Shown piece after piece: positions 22,400-33,432 of a stretch of DNA of 64,000 bases. Origin of the DNA: Siderastrea radians (Eukaryota > Cnidaria > Anthozoa > Scleractinia > Rhizangiidae); contig OZ024896.1 of NCBI GenBank assembly GCA_964017195.1, positions 806,001-870,000 on the forward strand, in the 5' to 3' direction. Position numbers and translations under genes: made by a program. The notes below the pieces were generated by a model, which was given only the letters and a program-made list of their open reading frames with translations, had not been told where the DNA came from and did no database searches. Within the stretch, counting starts at the first letter, position 1. The number at the start of each line of letters is the position of its first letter.

Positions 22400-22488
22400 G
22401 TATGTGCCATATCGCAATTGAAAACTTACCCGGATTTTACATTCATCACTGGGTGGAAATGCCAAGACGTCAATTATCTACTCTTAAG
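22400..22488 (+). pseudogene. CENP-E-like motor exon with two stops
   Basis: In the phase set by the previous exon it reads YVPYRN, stop, KLTRILHSSLGGNAKTSIIY, then S and TAA. YR-SKLTRIL-SLGGN is a kinesin hallmark. TGA replaces the conserved Ser codon before KLTR, and TAA closes the exon. These disable the chain. Confidence 0.8.
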
Positions 22489-22729
22489 GTAAAAAAAACC
22501 GTAATAGAAAACTATTATAAGGATATATGAATTTCACTTGTCACATATTTATGCAAGCTGGGCAAAATTTATTTCAGTTGGAATAAGGGGTACAGATAGT
22601 TTTAGTGGTGCAATTGTGTCAAGTTGATTTTTTTCTCCTTTTTTACTTCAACCGTCTTTTTTGTACTTAGAAACTGATCTTTGATACCCTGATGATGATT
22701 TCTTATTTGATTATTTTGTTTTGTTACAG

Positions 22730-22777
22730 TTTGCTAGTCGTGCAAAAAAAGTCAAGATTTGCCCAGAAGTTAATGAA
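22730..22777 (+). pseudogene. CENP-E-like exon at end of motor core
   Basis: 48 nt, ttgttacag to gtaagcg, reading FASRAKKVKICPEVNE. FA-RAK---PVNE is the alpha-6 end of the kinesin motor before the neck. It is in frame, but downstream of the stops at 22.4 kb. A possible next exon (VSDLASHLKKCKQAQENF, from 22,816) runs into repeat E and a stop. Confidence 0.75.
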
Positions 22778-22827
22778 GTAAGCGTTACTTTCATCTTATT
22801 TTTTTTTCTCTTCAGGTGTCAGATCTT

Positions 22828-23500
22828 GCAAGTCACCTGAAGAAGTGCAAACAGGCACAGGAAAATTTTCCAACAAACCATGGATGGAATTTGTGATTCC
22901 CATGATGGGAATTAGTCATTTCCCATGCTAAGGGATAACCCATTAATGGGTTTTACCTGCAGTTCCCATTTTACAGCGTTTCCCATTAATGTGAATTTGG
23001 CTTTGTAAATGTAAAATGAAGTTATTTCCATTAATGTTAATCAGCTTCAAGTACAGGTAATGGATATTTCAAAAACCATTATACGATTTTACGAAAAAAC
23101 CATTCATGGACAAAATGCACTTTCCAGTAATGGTATTTAGAGTGACACTATTATCTGAATTTCCATGAATGTAATTATGTTTTGTGGTTGTGATTCATTA
23201 TAATTCCATTAATGGTAATCACAGTAACATACATTGCAAAGTCCATTCTAGGAGTTTACACAAAAGCCATTCATGGACAAAATGCACTTTCCAGTAATGG
23301 TATTTAGAGTGACACTATTATCTGAACTTCCATGAATGTAATTATATTTTGTGGATGTGATTCATCATAATTCCATTAATGGTAATCACAGTAACATACA
23401 TTGCAAAGTCCATTCTAGGAGTTTACACAAAAACCATTCATGGACAAAATGCACTTCTCAATACTGTAATTAGATTAAACTTACATCTGAATTTCCAGCC
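22828..23500. repeat. block E: CATTAATGG-rich repeat with 167-bp tandem units
   Basis: From 23,100 a 167-bp unit repeats (23,100-23,266, 23,267-23,433, then partial). The block is rich in small palindromes such as CCATTAATGG and CCCATGATGGG. Its left half is copied at 11,338-11,683. Confidence 0.85.
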
Positions 23501-23605
23501 CATTTCCCCCTAAGTCAACATATCTTAATTGATGTGATTATATTTTCTGGATGGTAGAATTTGAAACACCTTCACTGCGATGATCTACATATAATTCTAA
23601 CTAAG

Positions 23606-24165
23606 GGTTATCTTTAATTTTATTGTTGAATATAATGTAAGCAGGCTACAAAACAAGTGTGAACACTCACATTTTATGAACAAGAAACCGGAAGTGGAGA
23701 ATTAATCATTCAATTTGTAATGAAAAGCTTACACAGTTCAACAGCGCACCCCTTGCATAATAATTTTGAACAATGCTGGATTCATTTGACAAAAATGACT
23801 CATGATCTGAAAATACTGTGCCCAACCTATATGTATTAGCTATATAAATGTTATTTTGCAGCTCTCTGTGTCACTAGAGAAAGATAATATATGCCTTATA
23901 TCATTTTTTACGGAACAAAAAGTTATAGGACAAGGGTGGTCAGTAATATACATAACAGAGAAAGAAATTTATAACATGTTCATTACACGACCTTTTTAGG
24001 GCAATTTTCTTGGGAAATTTTCGAACTCATGAACAGATTTAATTAAACTAAGTGATTGGCACAACATGCCAATTGCCATTTTCATGGATTGAAATGTTTT
24101 AACCAATATCGCTTGCTGTTTTCTTTTTCCATTTTCAGCATACAGTTCACAATGCTGGATGGTTT
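23606..24165. repeat. dispersed repeat S, copy 3, left part
   Basis: It aligns with 1,545-1,718 plus 5,784-6,225 and is the uninterrupted reference for the TIR element's target (CTTACA once, near 23,728). Confidence 0.85.
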
Positions 24166-24754
24166 ACATGGCTTCTTGTGAGACATGGCTTTACATGGCT
24201 TCTTGTTCACGCTCTCATTACATCAAAGCTTGACTACTGTAATTCGTTACTATATGGTTTACCCAAGCACGTGACTAAACAGCTCCAACGTGTGCAGAAC
24301 GCACCTGCTCGAATTGTTTCTCTCTCACCCAAGTTCTGTCATATTACACCTGTTCTTATGAGTCTCCACTGGCTCCCAATTGATCTCCGAATTGAATTTA
24401 AGATACTTATCACTACCTACAAGACTCTCCATGGCCTAGCGCCTGCTTACATTGAGGATCTCCTTGTCAGCTACATTCCGGGACGTTATCTAAGATCTGC
24501 AAAGAAAAATTTACTCGCCGTGCCTGGTTTCAAACTAAATAGTTATGGCCGCCGTGCTTTCTCTGTTGCTGCGCCGTTGCTTTGGAACAGTCGTCCACAA
24601 CATGTTAGGGATGCAGAATCGCTAGACGTTTTTAAAAGACAGTTGAAAACAGTTCTTTTTAAGCGTGCTTTTTAAACTGATAATTTTATTGTAAATAGCG
24701 CCTTTGGACCGTTGGGAAAGGGTGCTTTAGAAATGTTATTATTATTATTATTAT
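24166..24754 (+). mobile_element. 5'-truncated L2/CR1-type LINE insertion
   Basis: It splits repeat S copy 3: flanks match 6,205-6,225 on the left and 6,240 onward on the right, with about 20 bases of target lost. It ends in a (TTA)n tail, as L2/CR1-type elements do. Confidence 0.8.
24178..24675 (+). pseudogene. L2/CR1 LINE ORF2 C-terminus
   Basis: An open frame of 165 codons covers only the part after the RT palm: SKLDYCNSLLYGLP, QLQRVQNAPARIV, LHWLPIDLRIEFKIL, YKTLHGLAPAYI, then RRAFSVAAPLLWNSRP. The endonuclease and RT catalytic blocks are missing because of 5' truncation. The frame is intact, suggesting a fairly young copy, but it cannot be active. Confidence 0.85.
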
Positions 24755-24985
24755 ACTTTGTATCATGACTGACTTTACACGTAGATCATCAAAATAAAAC
24801 AAGCCACTGATTAACACCATATGGGTTGGATCAAATCAGCCTTTCATGGAGCACGAGCAAAAGTACTTCACACATTAATGTGAACTAAAGTAAAACCATT
24901 CTCAGAACTCTTCTTTGTGTTGCAGGATATTTAAGCAAATTTGCTTAACTCTGGAACACTGAACTCTGATATTCTTCGCTTGCAC
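24755..24985. repeat. dispersed repeat S, copy 3, right part
   Basis: It aligns with 6,236-6,460. Confidence 0.8.
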
Positions 24986-25112
24986 TCACGTGACTTCCGG
25001 TACAACTTGCGATTTCCGTCCACCGTGTTCGTGTACCAAGATGTGGCGGACGGCAGCTAGTCACAAACACATGTATTTACAACGTGATTTTTGTTCAATT
25101 TCGCTTCCTCAA

Positions 25113-25298
25113 ATGCCCATGTGCCTGATTGTGGGCTGTTCCAGAAAGAGTGGTCGAGATAAGGAAATCAGCTTGTATCGAGTTCCACCAGTTGTAACGA
25201 ATCAAGGCCCAGAAGTTGAAGAACTAAGCCTTGATTGAGGACGACGGTGGATATCAGCAATAAGCCTCGATGGTCTCACAGAAAAAATCTTGAATAAC
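25113..25298 (+). pseudogene. THAP zinc-finger exon with premature stop
   Basis: The ATG at 25,113 begins MPMCLIVGCSRKSGRDKEIS, then LYRVPPVV. The early C-x4-C spacing and later W fit the start of a THAP domain, a DNA-binding zinc finger derived from P-type transposases. A TGA at 25,236 interrupts. The same frame resumes with RRWISAISLDGLTEKILNN and stops at a donor (gtgagt, 25,299). With only one lesion, this could be a pseudogene or a sequencing error. The second CxxH half would be in a later exon not seen. Confidence 0.65.
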
Positions 25299-25850
25299 GT
25301 GAGTTTGACGGTGTGAGTCTTCGTACTTGTGCGATCGTATCTTTGTTTTACCAACCTCATGCGTTCTTGTAAAGACCAGACTCAGACTGCCATCGACAGC
25401 GTCTTTGAACATGTCATATGCCTCTCTTTCTGGTGTGTACAACTCGGGTGCGTTCAACGTACCTCGCAAAAGATACTTCAGCGACACACCTGGGAGAGGT
25501 TGTTGTAGTATCTCAACCAGTCCGCAAATGTTCTCATACCACGTTCTTGAAATATGTACTGGCAGTCTTTAAACTCTTCGGGTGATAAGACAAATTTGTT
25601 TTTTAGTTTTGAAAACCAACACCTATAAGGTGATAAACCTTCATAATCTAGTCTGACCTTTCAAACCACTCGTCTGGAAACCACAATTTTGTCTGACTGC
25701 TTCCATATGTTTTGAGCCATTTTTCATAACTTGTGCCTGGACCCAAATAATTGATAATGTCAAAGAATTTAAAATTGGGTGTGGTCAAGAACATGATCTT
25801 TTCTTGTTTTGTCCAGTCCTGGCAGCGATGAAAGTGAATTTGACGAGGTG
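25254..25850 (-). pseudogene. type-B DNA polymerase relic (Polinton/virus-like)
   Basis: On the minus strand, pieces in three frames follow one another: DIINYLGPGTSYEKWLKTYG, LWFPDEWFERSD, CWFSKLKN, EERGMRTFADWLRYYNN-like, then MSLKYLLRGTLNAPELYTPE and SLVFTRTHEVGKTKIRSHKY. I recognise this as the exonuclease-to-palm region of protein-primed family B polymerases found in Polinton-like or related virus-derived elements of invertebrates. Several frameshifts and stops and missing palm motifs mean it is a dead fragment. Assignment is from memory of the family. Confidence 0.5.
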
Positions 25851-26373
25851 CCGAGAGATCCTATCTTTTCATGCCCAACGAGGTAAGTATCTTGTGTATT
25901 TTTAAAATTGGTCGAGACATGAATTTTCTATTGATAAGAAGCGGAACGTACAAACTGAGACTAGCAGTCCTCTGCATCGTAAATATGGCGTAACTGAGGG
26001 ACATTTATAACAATCCGTTCATATGAAGGACGATTAGAACGGTATGTGAACAAGCTGATTCACTTTGAAGTTATTTCTTAATGCGACCAAAAGTAAAATA
26101 AAATGTAGACTTTCTTTATGGTTATTGCATGTCCTGTTTATCTGCTGCCTGTACTGTGTGGGTCATGAAAATTATGTCTTTCAAGTATCTTAGAGCTGTA
26201 TTTTAATTGCATTCGCCCTTCTTAACAGTGAACTTCTAATATCAATAACTTTAGCATTTTTTCAAAATACAGCTATTTCAATTAACGTTGTCGGATCAAA
26301 GCTAAAAGCTTAAAGACAAGACCGAAAGGTAAAACAGGTAGTCGGTTTAAAATTCATCGTGAGGCGTGACAAC

Positions 26374-26725
26374 ATGGAAGACATGGAAGAAAACACGGTA
26401 GACGTTTGCCTGCGTGTGTTGAAGGCAGAAAAGAAAACCTCGCACGATTCGTATCGCATTCGAAACGTTCCTGTGAGTAACAATGTAGCTAGACTAAAAG
26501 CATACTTATTGGAGAGATGCAAGGAGGAAATCAAGCCAGCAAATGATTGTAATGTTAGCTTCGGCTACATCGGAGAAGGAAATAAGAAGTACTCAATAAC
26601 TTCGGAGGTTCAACTTGCAGAGGCGCTGTCGTTGGCGAAGAGGGGTATGGTTACCTTGTGGGTGGATCCCCATGTATCGAAAACAGAAAACTCACCGGCT
26701 CAAACACTGGGGAAGAAGAGAAAAG
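26374..26725 (+). CDS. uncharacterised protein, exon 1 (PB1-like N-terminus)
   Basis: The ATG at 26,374 (a second Met follows at 26,383) opens 117 codons to a donor AAAAG|gtaaat in phase 1. The middle reads CNVSFGYIGEGNKKYSIT, then LAEALSLAKRGMVTLWVD, which resembles the beta-grasp pattern of PB1-like domains. The end is basic (GKKRKG). There are no stops, and exon 2 fits in phase. I recall similar N-termini in uncharacterised cnidarian proteins, some transposon-related, but cannot name the gene. Confidence 0.6.
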
Positions 26726-26855
26726 GTAAATTAATATTGGGATGAACACCATCTGTTTGATCTCGGCTTAATTACTCGAAAAGAGGGTTGGAAATCAGGC
26801 ACATCCGTTTGCCGATATTTAGGAAGCTGTTTTTACAATTTCTTGTTTTGTCTAG

Positions 26856-26992
26856 CTAACCCCGGGCCTAGTTCTCAGAATATGATGGATGATGAGGAAG
26901 ATGATCGGTCTAGCTATGAAGCACGCCTGTCAAGATTGCGACAGAATCATAAATTTCCAGAGTTTAAGCTGCGATGTTGGGCCAGGATGTTG
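26856..26992 (+). CDS. uncharacterised protein, exon 2
   Basis: 137 nt between tttgtctag and gtaagg. With the carried G it begins ANPGPSSQNMMDDEEDDRSS, then YEARLSRLRQNHKFPEF, then KLRCWARML, ending in phase 0. The acidic run plus the LR-WARM segment suits a linker followed by a helical region. The next exon is not found before 28 kb; the intron is entered by repeat R copy 2 at 27,065. Confidence 0.6.
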
Positions 26993-27064
26993 GTAAGGAA
27001 CTTTAAATTTCCCGTCTGTTAAACATTCTCAGTGGGAAGAATAAGATGTTCGGCTAGTTTTAAA

Positions 27065-28060
27065 GGTTTCATTGACCCTGGGATGTACAAGCAAACTCAC
27101 ACCCCCACCGTGGTACAAGGGGAGAGAGGTTGATGGAACCCCCCTTGGTTTTTGTTATGTTACCATATTTCAAAAAGATTTCACTTTTAGTAGAAAGCCT
27201 TTAACGTGCTCTACAAGATGAGGTACATACTCTGGGTTGCCATGCTGGAGGGGGCCTGTGACGTCATCCAAGATGGGCACCATCTTGGATTTGATTCAAG
27301 ACACGTTCCTTTAAAATCCTGCTGCGGCCTATTAAGATCCTGCATGTGACTGGGACAATTGTGCGAGACAAATATGTTTTAACCTTACCAGAGGACTCTC
27401 CTTCATCCACCTTGGTTCGTGAATGAATCCATGTAGTATGCCGGGTTTTTGACAATTCTCCTTTTTTTCGTGGACCTGGTGACAAAGAAAGACCGTTAAC
27501 AAGGTTGCTTCCTAACACATTGAAATTTCATGGATTCCAAATCTCAACAGTTAAGAATCCTGGGGCGTGAAATGTTAGCTCCCCAACCAAATATCAGGTG
27601 TTCAAATCAGTTGGTCGGTTTCTTATATGGCGTTCACACTAGGCCGAGACATGTTTACTCTGATCATAAATGAAACACGTTTCACTATGTAAAATGTTCA
27701 CAATAGGCAGTGCATTGCACAAATCATGTTACACCCAACATAATTACACTTGTAATCAAATTGAGTTGAACCTTGATTAATCCAACCCAATTTCACAATT
27801 TGGTTTGACTGGGTTGACTGAGTACAATAGGACCTGTTAACACATGCACATTTGTCAAGATATCTCCAATTTTTTTTATTGACTTTAAGACTTATTTCAC
27901 CTTTCAAAGTTTAAAAATGAACAGATGAGTTCCAAGGTGCAACAGAGGAAATTTTGAAATCATAGTTATTCCACCCAGAAATTCTGTCACCCATCAGGGT
28001 TTCTCTGTTACATTCCTCATGTGCTACTAGATTACAGGAAACTGTGTATGTGAGAAACCC
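27065..28060. repeat. dispersed repeat R, copy 2
   Basis: It aligns with 7,290-8,300, with scattered substitutions and short indels. Contains the same CCAAGATGG/CCATCTTGG palindrome beside GTGACGTCA. Confidence 0.85.
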
Positions 28061-29289
28061 TGATTGGAAACAGAACTTCAAGTTTAACAATGATCTCAAA
28101 GTCTTCTGTTGCACCTCTCAATTCACATATTAGTTTTTATTAATAAGGTTCCCAAAAGGTATCTTAGTGAACAGTTTTGATACTGCAAAACCTGCAAACT
28201 TGATCTTCCAATTACCTCCAATGCAGATGTTCTTAAGGCTCACCACACAATCCATTCCTCCTCAACGAATAATGTCTGCTTAATCCTTTAAGCCCCAATA
28301 GTGACAAGCATCTAATTTCTCCTTACAATATCCCTACTTGATCAAACACCTGGGTCACAAGAATAAAGGAAATGATCTCCAAACATAAAATGTCTTGATG
28401 TCTGTGCAAATTCTCTCAACTAGTACCATAAGAAATGTATGGAGAACAGTAAGGAGAACATGCATTTTTATATCAGGGCTTAAAGGGTTAACAGAGATGA
28501 CAAATATGTTCATTGTGTAAAATGAAATTTTTGACCTCACTGCCATTTTATTAACTTTGACTGAGGAAATAATCAATGAAATATAAGCTTTCAAACAAAC
28601 TGTCTAACTTAATTAACTACTTCGAGATATTCTTTTAAGAAAATGTTGTTTTAATTCAAAACTTATACTTAACCTACGTTCACAGCAGGGGTTGGCTTAG
28701 ATAACAAGACAGTGATGAGTGATCCTTAAGGTTAACCCTACATCATGCCAGAAAGGCATGATATCTTTGTTAGGCAGATGGTCTTGGGGGATTCAAGAAC
28801 TTACCGGACTTTCGAGTAAATGTGACTTTGGTTATCTAACTTTTGCAGGAAGCTGACACTTTGAGGTTTACCGGTCAGCATTTGTAAAATGGGGAGTGAA
28901 ATGGTAGGGTAAAATTGAGCCAAATTTGAGCCAAGGAAAAATAAGATTAGTTCCAGTTAGTGAGGAGTTTGAGTTAATTGAGTTCAAGTTAGCTGGTAGT
29001 AATAAAATGACTATCAAATCCAGGGAAAATGGATTTTGTTTGAGATGGCAGGCGGCTTGAGTTGACTGAATTTGAGTTAGCAGGGTTCCATTGTCAGTCT
29101 GAATTTCACATTATGTTGCCCTGGTTACCAACAATGCACCTTTCAAGAGTGGCTTCTGTAAGCCAAACTCAAATAACTATAGCTAGCCCTGCAAAACTTT
29201 CCAGACTTTCCGAGGCAACATTTTCAATACATGCACAACTCAATTAAACAAGCTCCACAGGGATCCCACACAAACTGTTTGACCATTTG
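28061..29289. other. no gene recognised
   Basis: No repeat family or coding signal that I can support on either strand. Confidence 0.45.
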
Positions 29290-31659
29290 TAGTTTCAAAA
29301 CAAGAAAAGCCCCAGGGGCATTAGACCCCGCCGTTGTTCTCCCCCCCCCCCCCGGGGGTGCAAAATATGTTACGGTCAGTCAAGATAAAAGTCCTTGCCT
29401 GTGAAGCGAAAGACATGACGAGTATTTGTTTGGCCGAGCGAAAAGCGGAGGTCTGGGGCAAGTGACCACCCAAAAAAAAAAAAGCAAGAAAAGCCCTTCG
29501 GGGTGCAAATTTATTACGGTCACTCAAAGATATGTGCCCAAGTGGTATAAAGTTTTGAAGTTGGTGATTTTTCTAACCTTTGACGTGTGTGCTGCCCCCC
29601 ACCCTTCCCACGTCTTTTCTGCACCCTTCTCCTTGTGATAACATGAATCCCTAATAGTGTGAACACTTTTCCCATCCCTCATTTCTTGGTCATTCACCCG
29701 TTCCAGCACTCTCGAAAAAAGAACGTGATGAAATAGCTTGACCATAGCGTGACTCAATTCATTTTTTTTAACGAACTGACATCTCAGTGTAATTCTGAAT
29801 TTATTGATAAAGAAAAATAATCCTAAAATCTAAAGGGACTTCCCCGAATCGGCTTCTATGTTTCAGTGATATAATGTTTACGTGCCAGGGCAAGTTAGGC
29901 GAATTCAAGCCAGCTTCAAAGTTCGCTAGCACCTTCGTCCTTGCTCTTATCAAAGAGAAGTCAACTCCATTGAATGTTTTGTACTTTCCTACACAACCTT
30001 CCCTAAAGATTTTGGCGAAGCAAAGTAAAACTGCCAAAAAAATGCTTGCATGTCACTTTTGAATTATTCAACTTGGCGAAAGCAAGGGACTTCCCCGAAT
30101 CGGCTTCTGTGTTTCAGTGATGTAATGTTTACGTCCCAGGGCAAGTTAGGCGAATTCATGCCAGCTTCAAAGCTCGCTAGCACCTTCATTCTTGCTTTCA
30201 TCAAAGGGGTTTTTATGCCATTAAATCGCCAGTAATTTTCTACACCAACTATCATGAAAATTCTGGCGAATAAACAATAAACGAACGAAGATTACCCGCA
30301 AGTATTGTTTTGACCGAGCGGAGGTCTGGGGCAAGTGACCACCCAAAAAAAAAACAAGAAAAGCCCCAGGGGCATTGGACCCCACCATTTCCCCCCCCCC
30401 CTCGGGGTGCAAATACATTACGGTCACTCAAGATATGTGCCCAAGTGGTAGAAAGTTTTGAAGTTGGTGATTTTTCTAACGTTTGACGTGTGTGCTGTCA
30501 TCCCCCCCCCCCCAACGTCTTCTCTGCACCCTTCTCCTTGTGATATCATGGATCCCTTATAGTATGAATACCTTTCCCTTCCCTCATTCCTTGGTCATCC
30601 ACCTGTTCTAGCACTCGCGAAGAAGAACGTGACGAAATAGTTTTGACCATGGCGTGACTTAGTTACGTCAATTTTTTAACGAAATGACATCTCAGCGTAA
30701 TTCTAAATATTAAACAAGGGTACGGAAATTTAAATAGATTTACTGATGAAGAAAAATTATCCTTAAATTAAAAGGGAACGGTTATCTACTGAAAAATGAA
30801 ACGTAAAGGTCTACTTTTAGGCCATGATTCGATAAATGCTTTAGCGAAAGCAAAACAATTCCCCGAATCGGCTTCTGTCTTTCAATGACGTAATGTTTAC
30901 GTGTTACGGCAAGTTTAGGTGAATTCATGCCAGCTTCATAGTTCGCTAGCACCTTCTTCCTTGCTCTCATCGAAGAGAAGTCAACTCCATTGAATTTCTT
31001 GTACTTTTCTACACAACTTTCCTTAAAGATTTTGGTGAAGCAAAGCAAAACTGCCAAAAAAATGCTTGCATTTTACTGTTGAATTATTCAACTTGGCGAA
31101 AGCGAGGGACTTCCCCGAATCGTCTTTTGTGTTTCAGTGATGTAATGTTTACGTGCCAGGGCAAGTTTGGTGAATTCATGCCAGCTTCAAAGCTCGCTAG
31201 CACCTTCCTTCTTGCTTTCATCGAAGGGGTTTTCATGCCATTAAATCGCCAGTAATTTTCTACACCAACTTTCATGAAAATTCTGGCGAAATAACGCTAA
31301 ACAAACCAAGATTACCGGCAAGTATTGTTTTGACCGAGTGGAGGTCTGGGGCAAGTGACCACGACGACAAAAAAAAAAAGGGTATTACTAGACCCCGTCC
31401 TGACGGCGGGGTAACAAGAAAAGCCCCAGGGGCATTAACCCCGCCGTTGTTCTCTCTGCCTTTGGGGTAAATATATTACGGCCACGTAAGATGCAAGCCG
31501 AAGTGGTATAAATTTTAAAATTTGGTGATTTATCGAATTTTTTACGTGTTTGCAATAATAATATAAATCAAGACATGTCCTGCCTAATCACCCTGTTTTA
31601 GCGTGCGTGATGAAGAGCCTAGCCTGATGAAATATTTTGATCATAGCGTGACTCAGCCT
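29290..31659 (+). repeat. composite repeat Q, cluster 1
   Basis: Alternating modules recur here and at 50,505-52,790 and 54,630-56,560: (a) tcggcttctgtgtttcagtg followed by tgtttacgtgcc; (b) gaggtctggggcaagtgacc; (c) GCCCCAGGGGCATTAGACCCC, often next to C-runs or A-runs. Each is seen about nine times over the three clusters, always in the same orientation. None encodes a conserved protein. Confidence 0.8.
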
Positions 31660-31732
31660 GGCCTTGTAGCTCAGTTGGTAGAGCGACGGTGTTCTAATCA
31701 GGAGGTCGTGGGTTCAAATCCTGCCGGGGTCA
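31660..31732 (+). repeat. tRNA-Arg-like SINE head, copy 1
   Basis: 73 bases fold roughly as a tRNA. The acceptor GGCCTTG pairs with CGGGGTC (with G-T pairs), box A is TAGCTCAGTTGGTAGAGC and box B GGTTCAAATCC. Loop position reads TCT (Arg). The anticodon stem is poorly paired, and the same flanks recur at 51,029, so it is a SINE head rather than a working tRNA gene. It lies within composite repeat Q. Confidence 0.7.
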
Positions 31733-31899
31733 AAGATTTTTCTTATATCTTGGTTCTCATTTCTAATTTCTTCTTTTAAGGCCTGTGACCGGAGGGAAAT
31801 TATGGAGGGCAGTATTGCTAAAAAAAACAACAAAAAACAAACAAAAAACGGGTATCACTAGACCCCGTCCTGATGGCGTCCTAATAAATCACAGAAAAT

Positions 31900-32300
31900 T
31901 CTAAGTATCAAAAGCTGATTTTAAAGAATTGTGTCTTCAGGCAAGATTTATATTAAAGTACTTAAAGAAGAGATGTTGTGCAACTCTGCCGGAAGCGCAT
32001 TTGAATTCTGAATCTAACAGGTAGCCAATGCAGTTCACGAAGAACGGGTGCTATGTGATCGTACTTCTTGGGGGAGGTCAGAAGTCTAGCTGCCACATTC
32101 TGCACTCTTTGTAGCTTTGCTAACTCACAGTTTGGAAGACCAAACAGAAGGCTATTGCAATATCCAATTCTACTAGTAACAAATGCATGAATGACCATTT
32201 GAAGTTTATCTCTAGGTAGAAATTGACTTGTACATTTAACATTATGCAGCCAGAAAAATGCAGCAAGCTTAGATTGTAATGAAATTTGAATCTGGGAAGC
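31900..32300 (-). pseudogene. L2/CR1 LINE ORF2 relic, minus strand
   Basis: Minus-strand frame 31,962-32,300: SQFLPRDKLQMVIHAF, SRIGYCNSLLFGLPN, LAKLQRVQNVAARLL, then VLRELHWLPVRFRIQ. Same C-terminal region as the LINE at 24.2 kb but a different, older copy. 5' truncated; the end reads into unrelated sequence after FRIQ. Confidence 0.75.
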
Positions 32301-32559
32301 TGACTTGGTACCTTTCATTGAAATCAACCGCAATTTCTTTGAAACTTGCACCGTTTTTCCATCGCACCGAGAGATGGCTCCACGCTAACAAACATTTCAA
32401 ACCAAAAGAACATTTGTCTTCGGTTGACTTTATAAATTTTGGACGCTACACAGTATTAAAAGTAAAGTTCTAAGCTTTCGACTCTGGTAGAGCCTTGTTC
32501 GCAGTAACTTGGTGAGGCCACATGACGTGTGATCTCGCTGGAAGGTAGGGTTGTCCACA

Positions 32560-32965
32560 ATTTATGCCGGCATAATTTTGAGCATAATAGTGAGGCAAAA
32601 GAATCCAGCATTATGCTGGAATAATAGTGCAAAGTTTCTTCGACTCTGTGCATTATAAAAACTTTGCCAAAACCATGGGATTCCCACACAAGACACCAGC
32701 CCAGGTGCCACATTTTTTGACCAGGCCGGGTTATAAATTAGCAAAAACATGGCTTCCAGCAGTTCCAGTTCTACAACATTGTCAGCTGCCTCCTCGGACT
32801 TTCTACTTACACTTGCAATCAACATAAACCTGTTTTCTGTCTTCTTTTACTTTTTTTATATTAATTATAATGTAGCATAATAGTGATGCTATTTGAGCAT
32901 AATAGTGACATTTGTTGAGCATAAAGAATTAGCATAATAGTGTGAAACATTGAGCATAATATGGA
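32560..32965. repeat. GCATAATAGTG-rich repeat
   Basis: The word AGCATAATAGTG and close variants recur around 32,580-32,630 and again at 32,870-32,960, bracketing unrelated sequence. It looks like a degenerate element with repeated ends. Frames inside (minus 32,562-32,825) match nothing known. Confidence 0.5.
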
Positions 32966-33026
32966 CACTTGTCTTTGTTGATGTGTGGGGACACTTTGAG
33001 GAGGAGCAGCTACGTAGCTAGGGCTT

Positions 33027-33432
33027 TCGTTACCTTTAGGGGACTCGCGCTATATAGAGAAAAAATTGTCTGAATGCACGCGCAAAAATGACGAATTTAA
33101 TTCACTCGCAAAAATGACGAATTCAATTACATGTAACTGTACAAAGTTTAGAAATAACTAAACTCAACAATAACAAAGCTAACCGTCGTAGAATCAGTGC
33201 TTAACCCTAAACAGAAGTATAGATGAGTTCTTAGGCCTAATCACTATCGATCAGTGCTTAACCCTAAATACTGTAGATGAGTGTTTAACCGTTTTTCATT
33301 TTGTTTTCATTTGTTTTTTTCGCTAATAAACGCTCGTCATCAAATTTGTCACTCGTCATTTTTGCGCGTGCATTCAAACAGTTTTTCACTGGTTTTTTTC
33401 CTATGTAGCGCGAGTACCCTAAAAGTAACGAT
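33027..33432. mobile_element. foldback/MITE-like element, ~400 bp
   Basis: Left arm (cgttacctttaggggactcg onward) and right arm (ending taccctaaaagtaacg) are inverted copies. Both include GAATGCACGCGCAAAAATGA or its complement. Arms are about 70-80 bp with mismatches; the middle has three near-copies of a 'cagtgcttaaccctaa' motif. The target duplication is not clear. Confidence 0.7.

Noticed and set aside
31660..31732. Functional tRNA-Arg gene
   Set aside because: Anticodon stem is poorly paired, and the same flanks recur around 51,029, so it is a SINE head.
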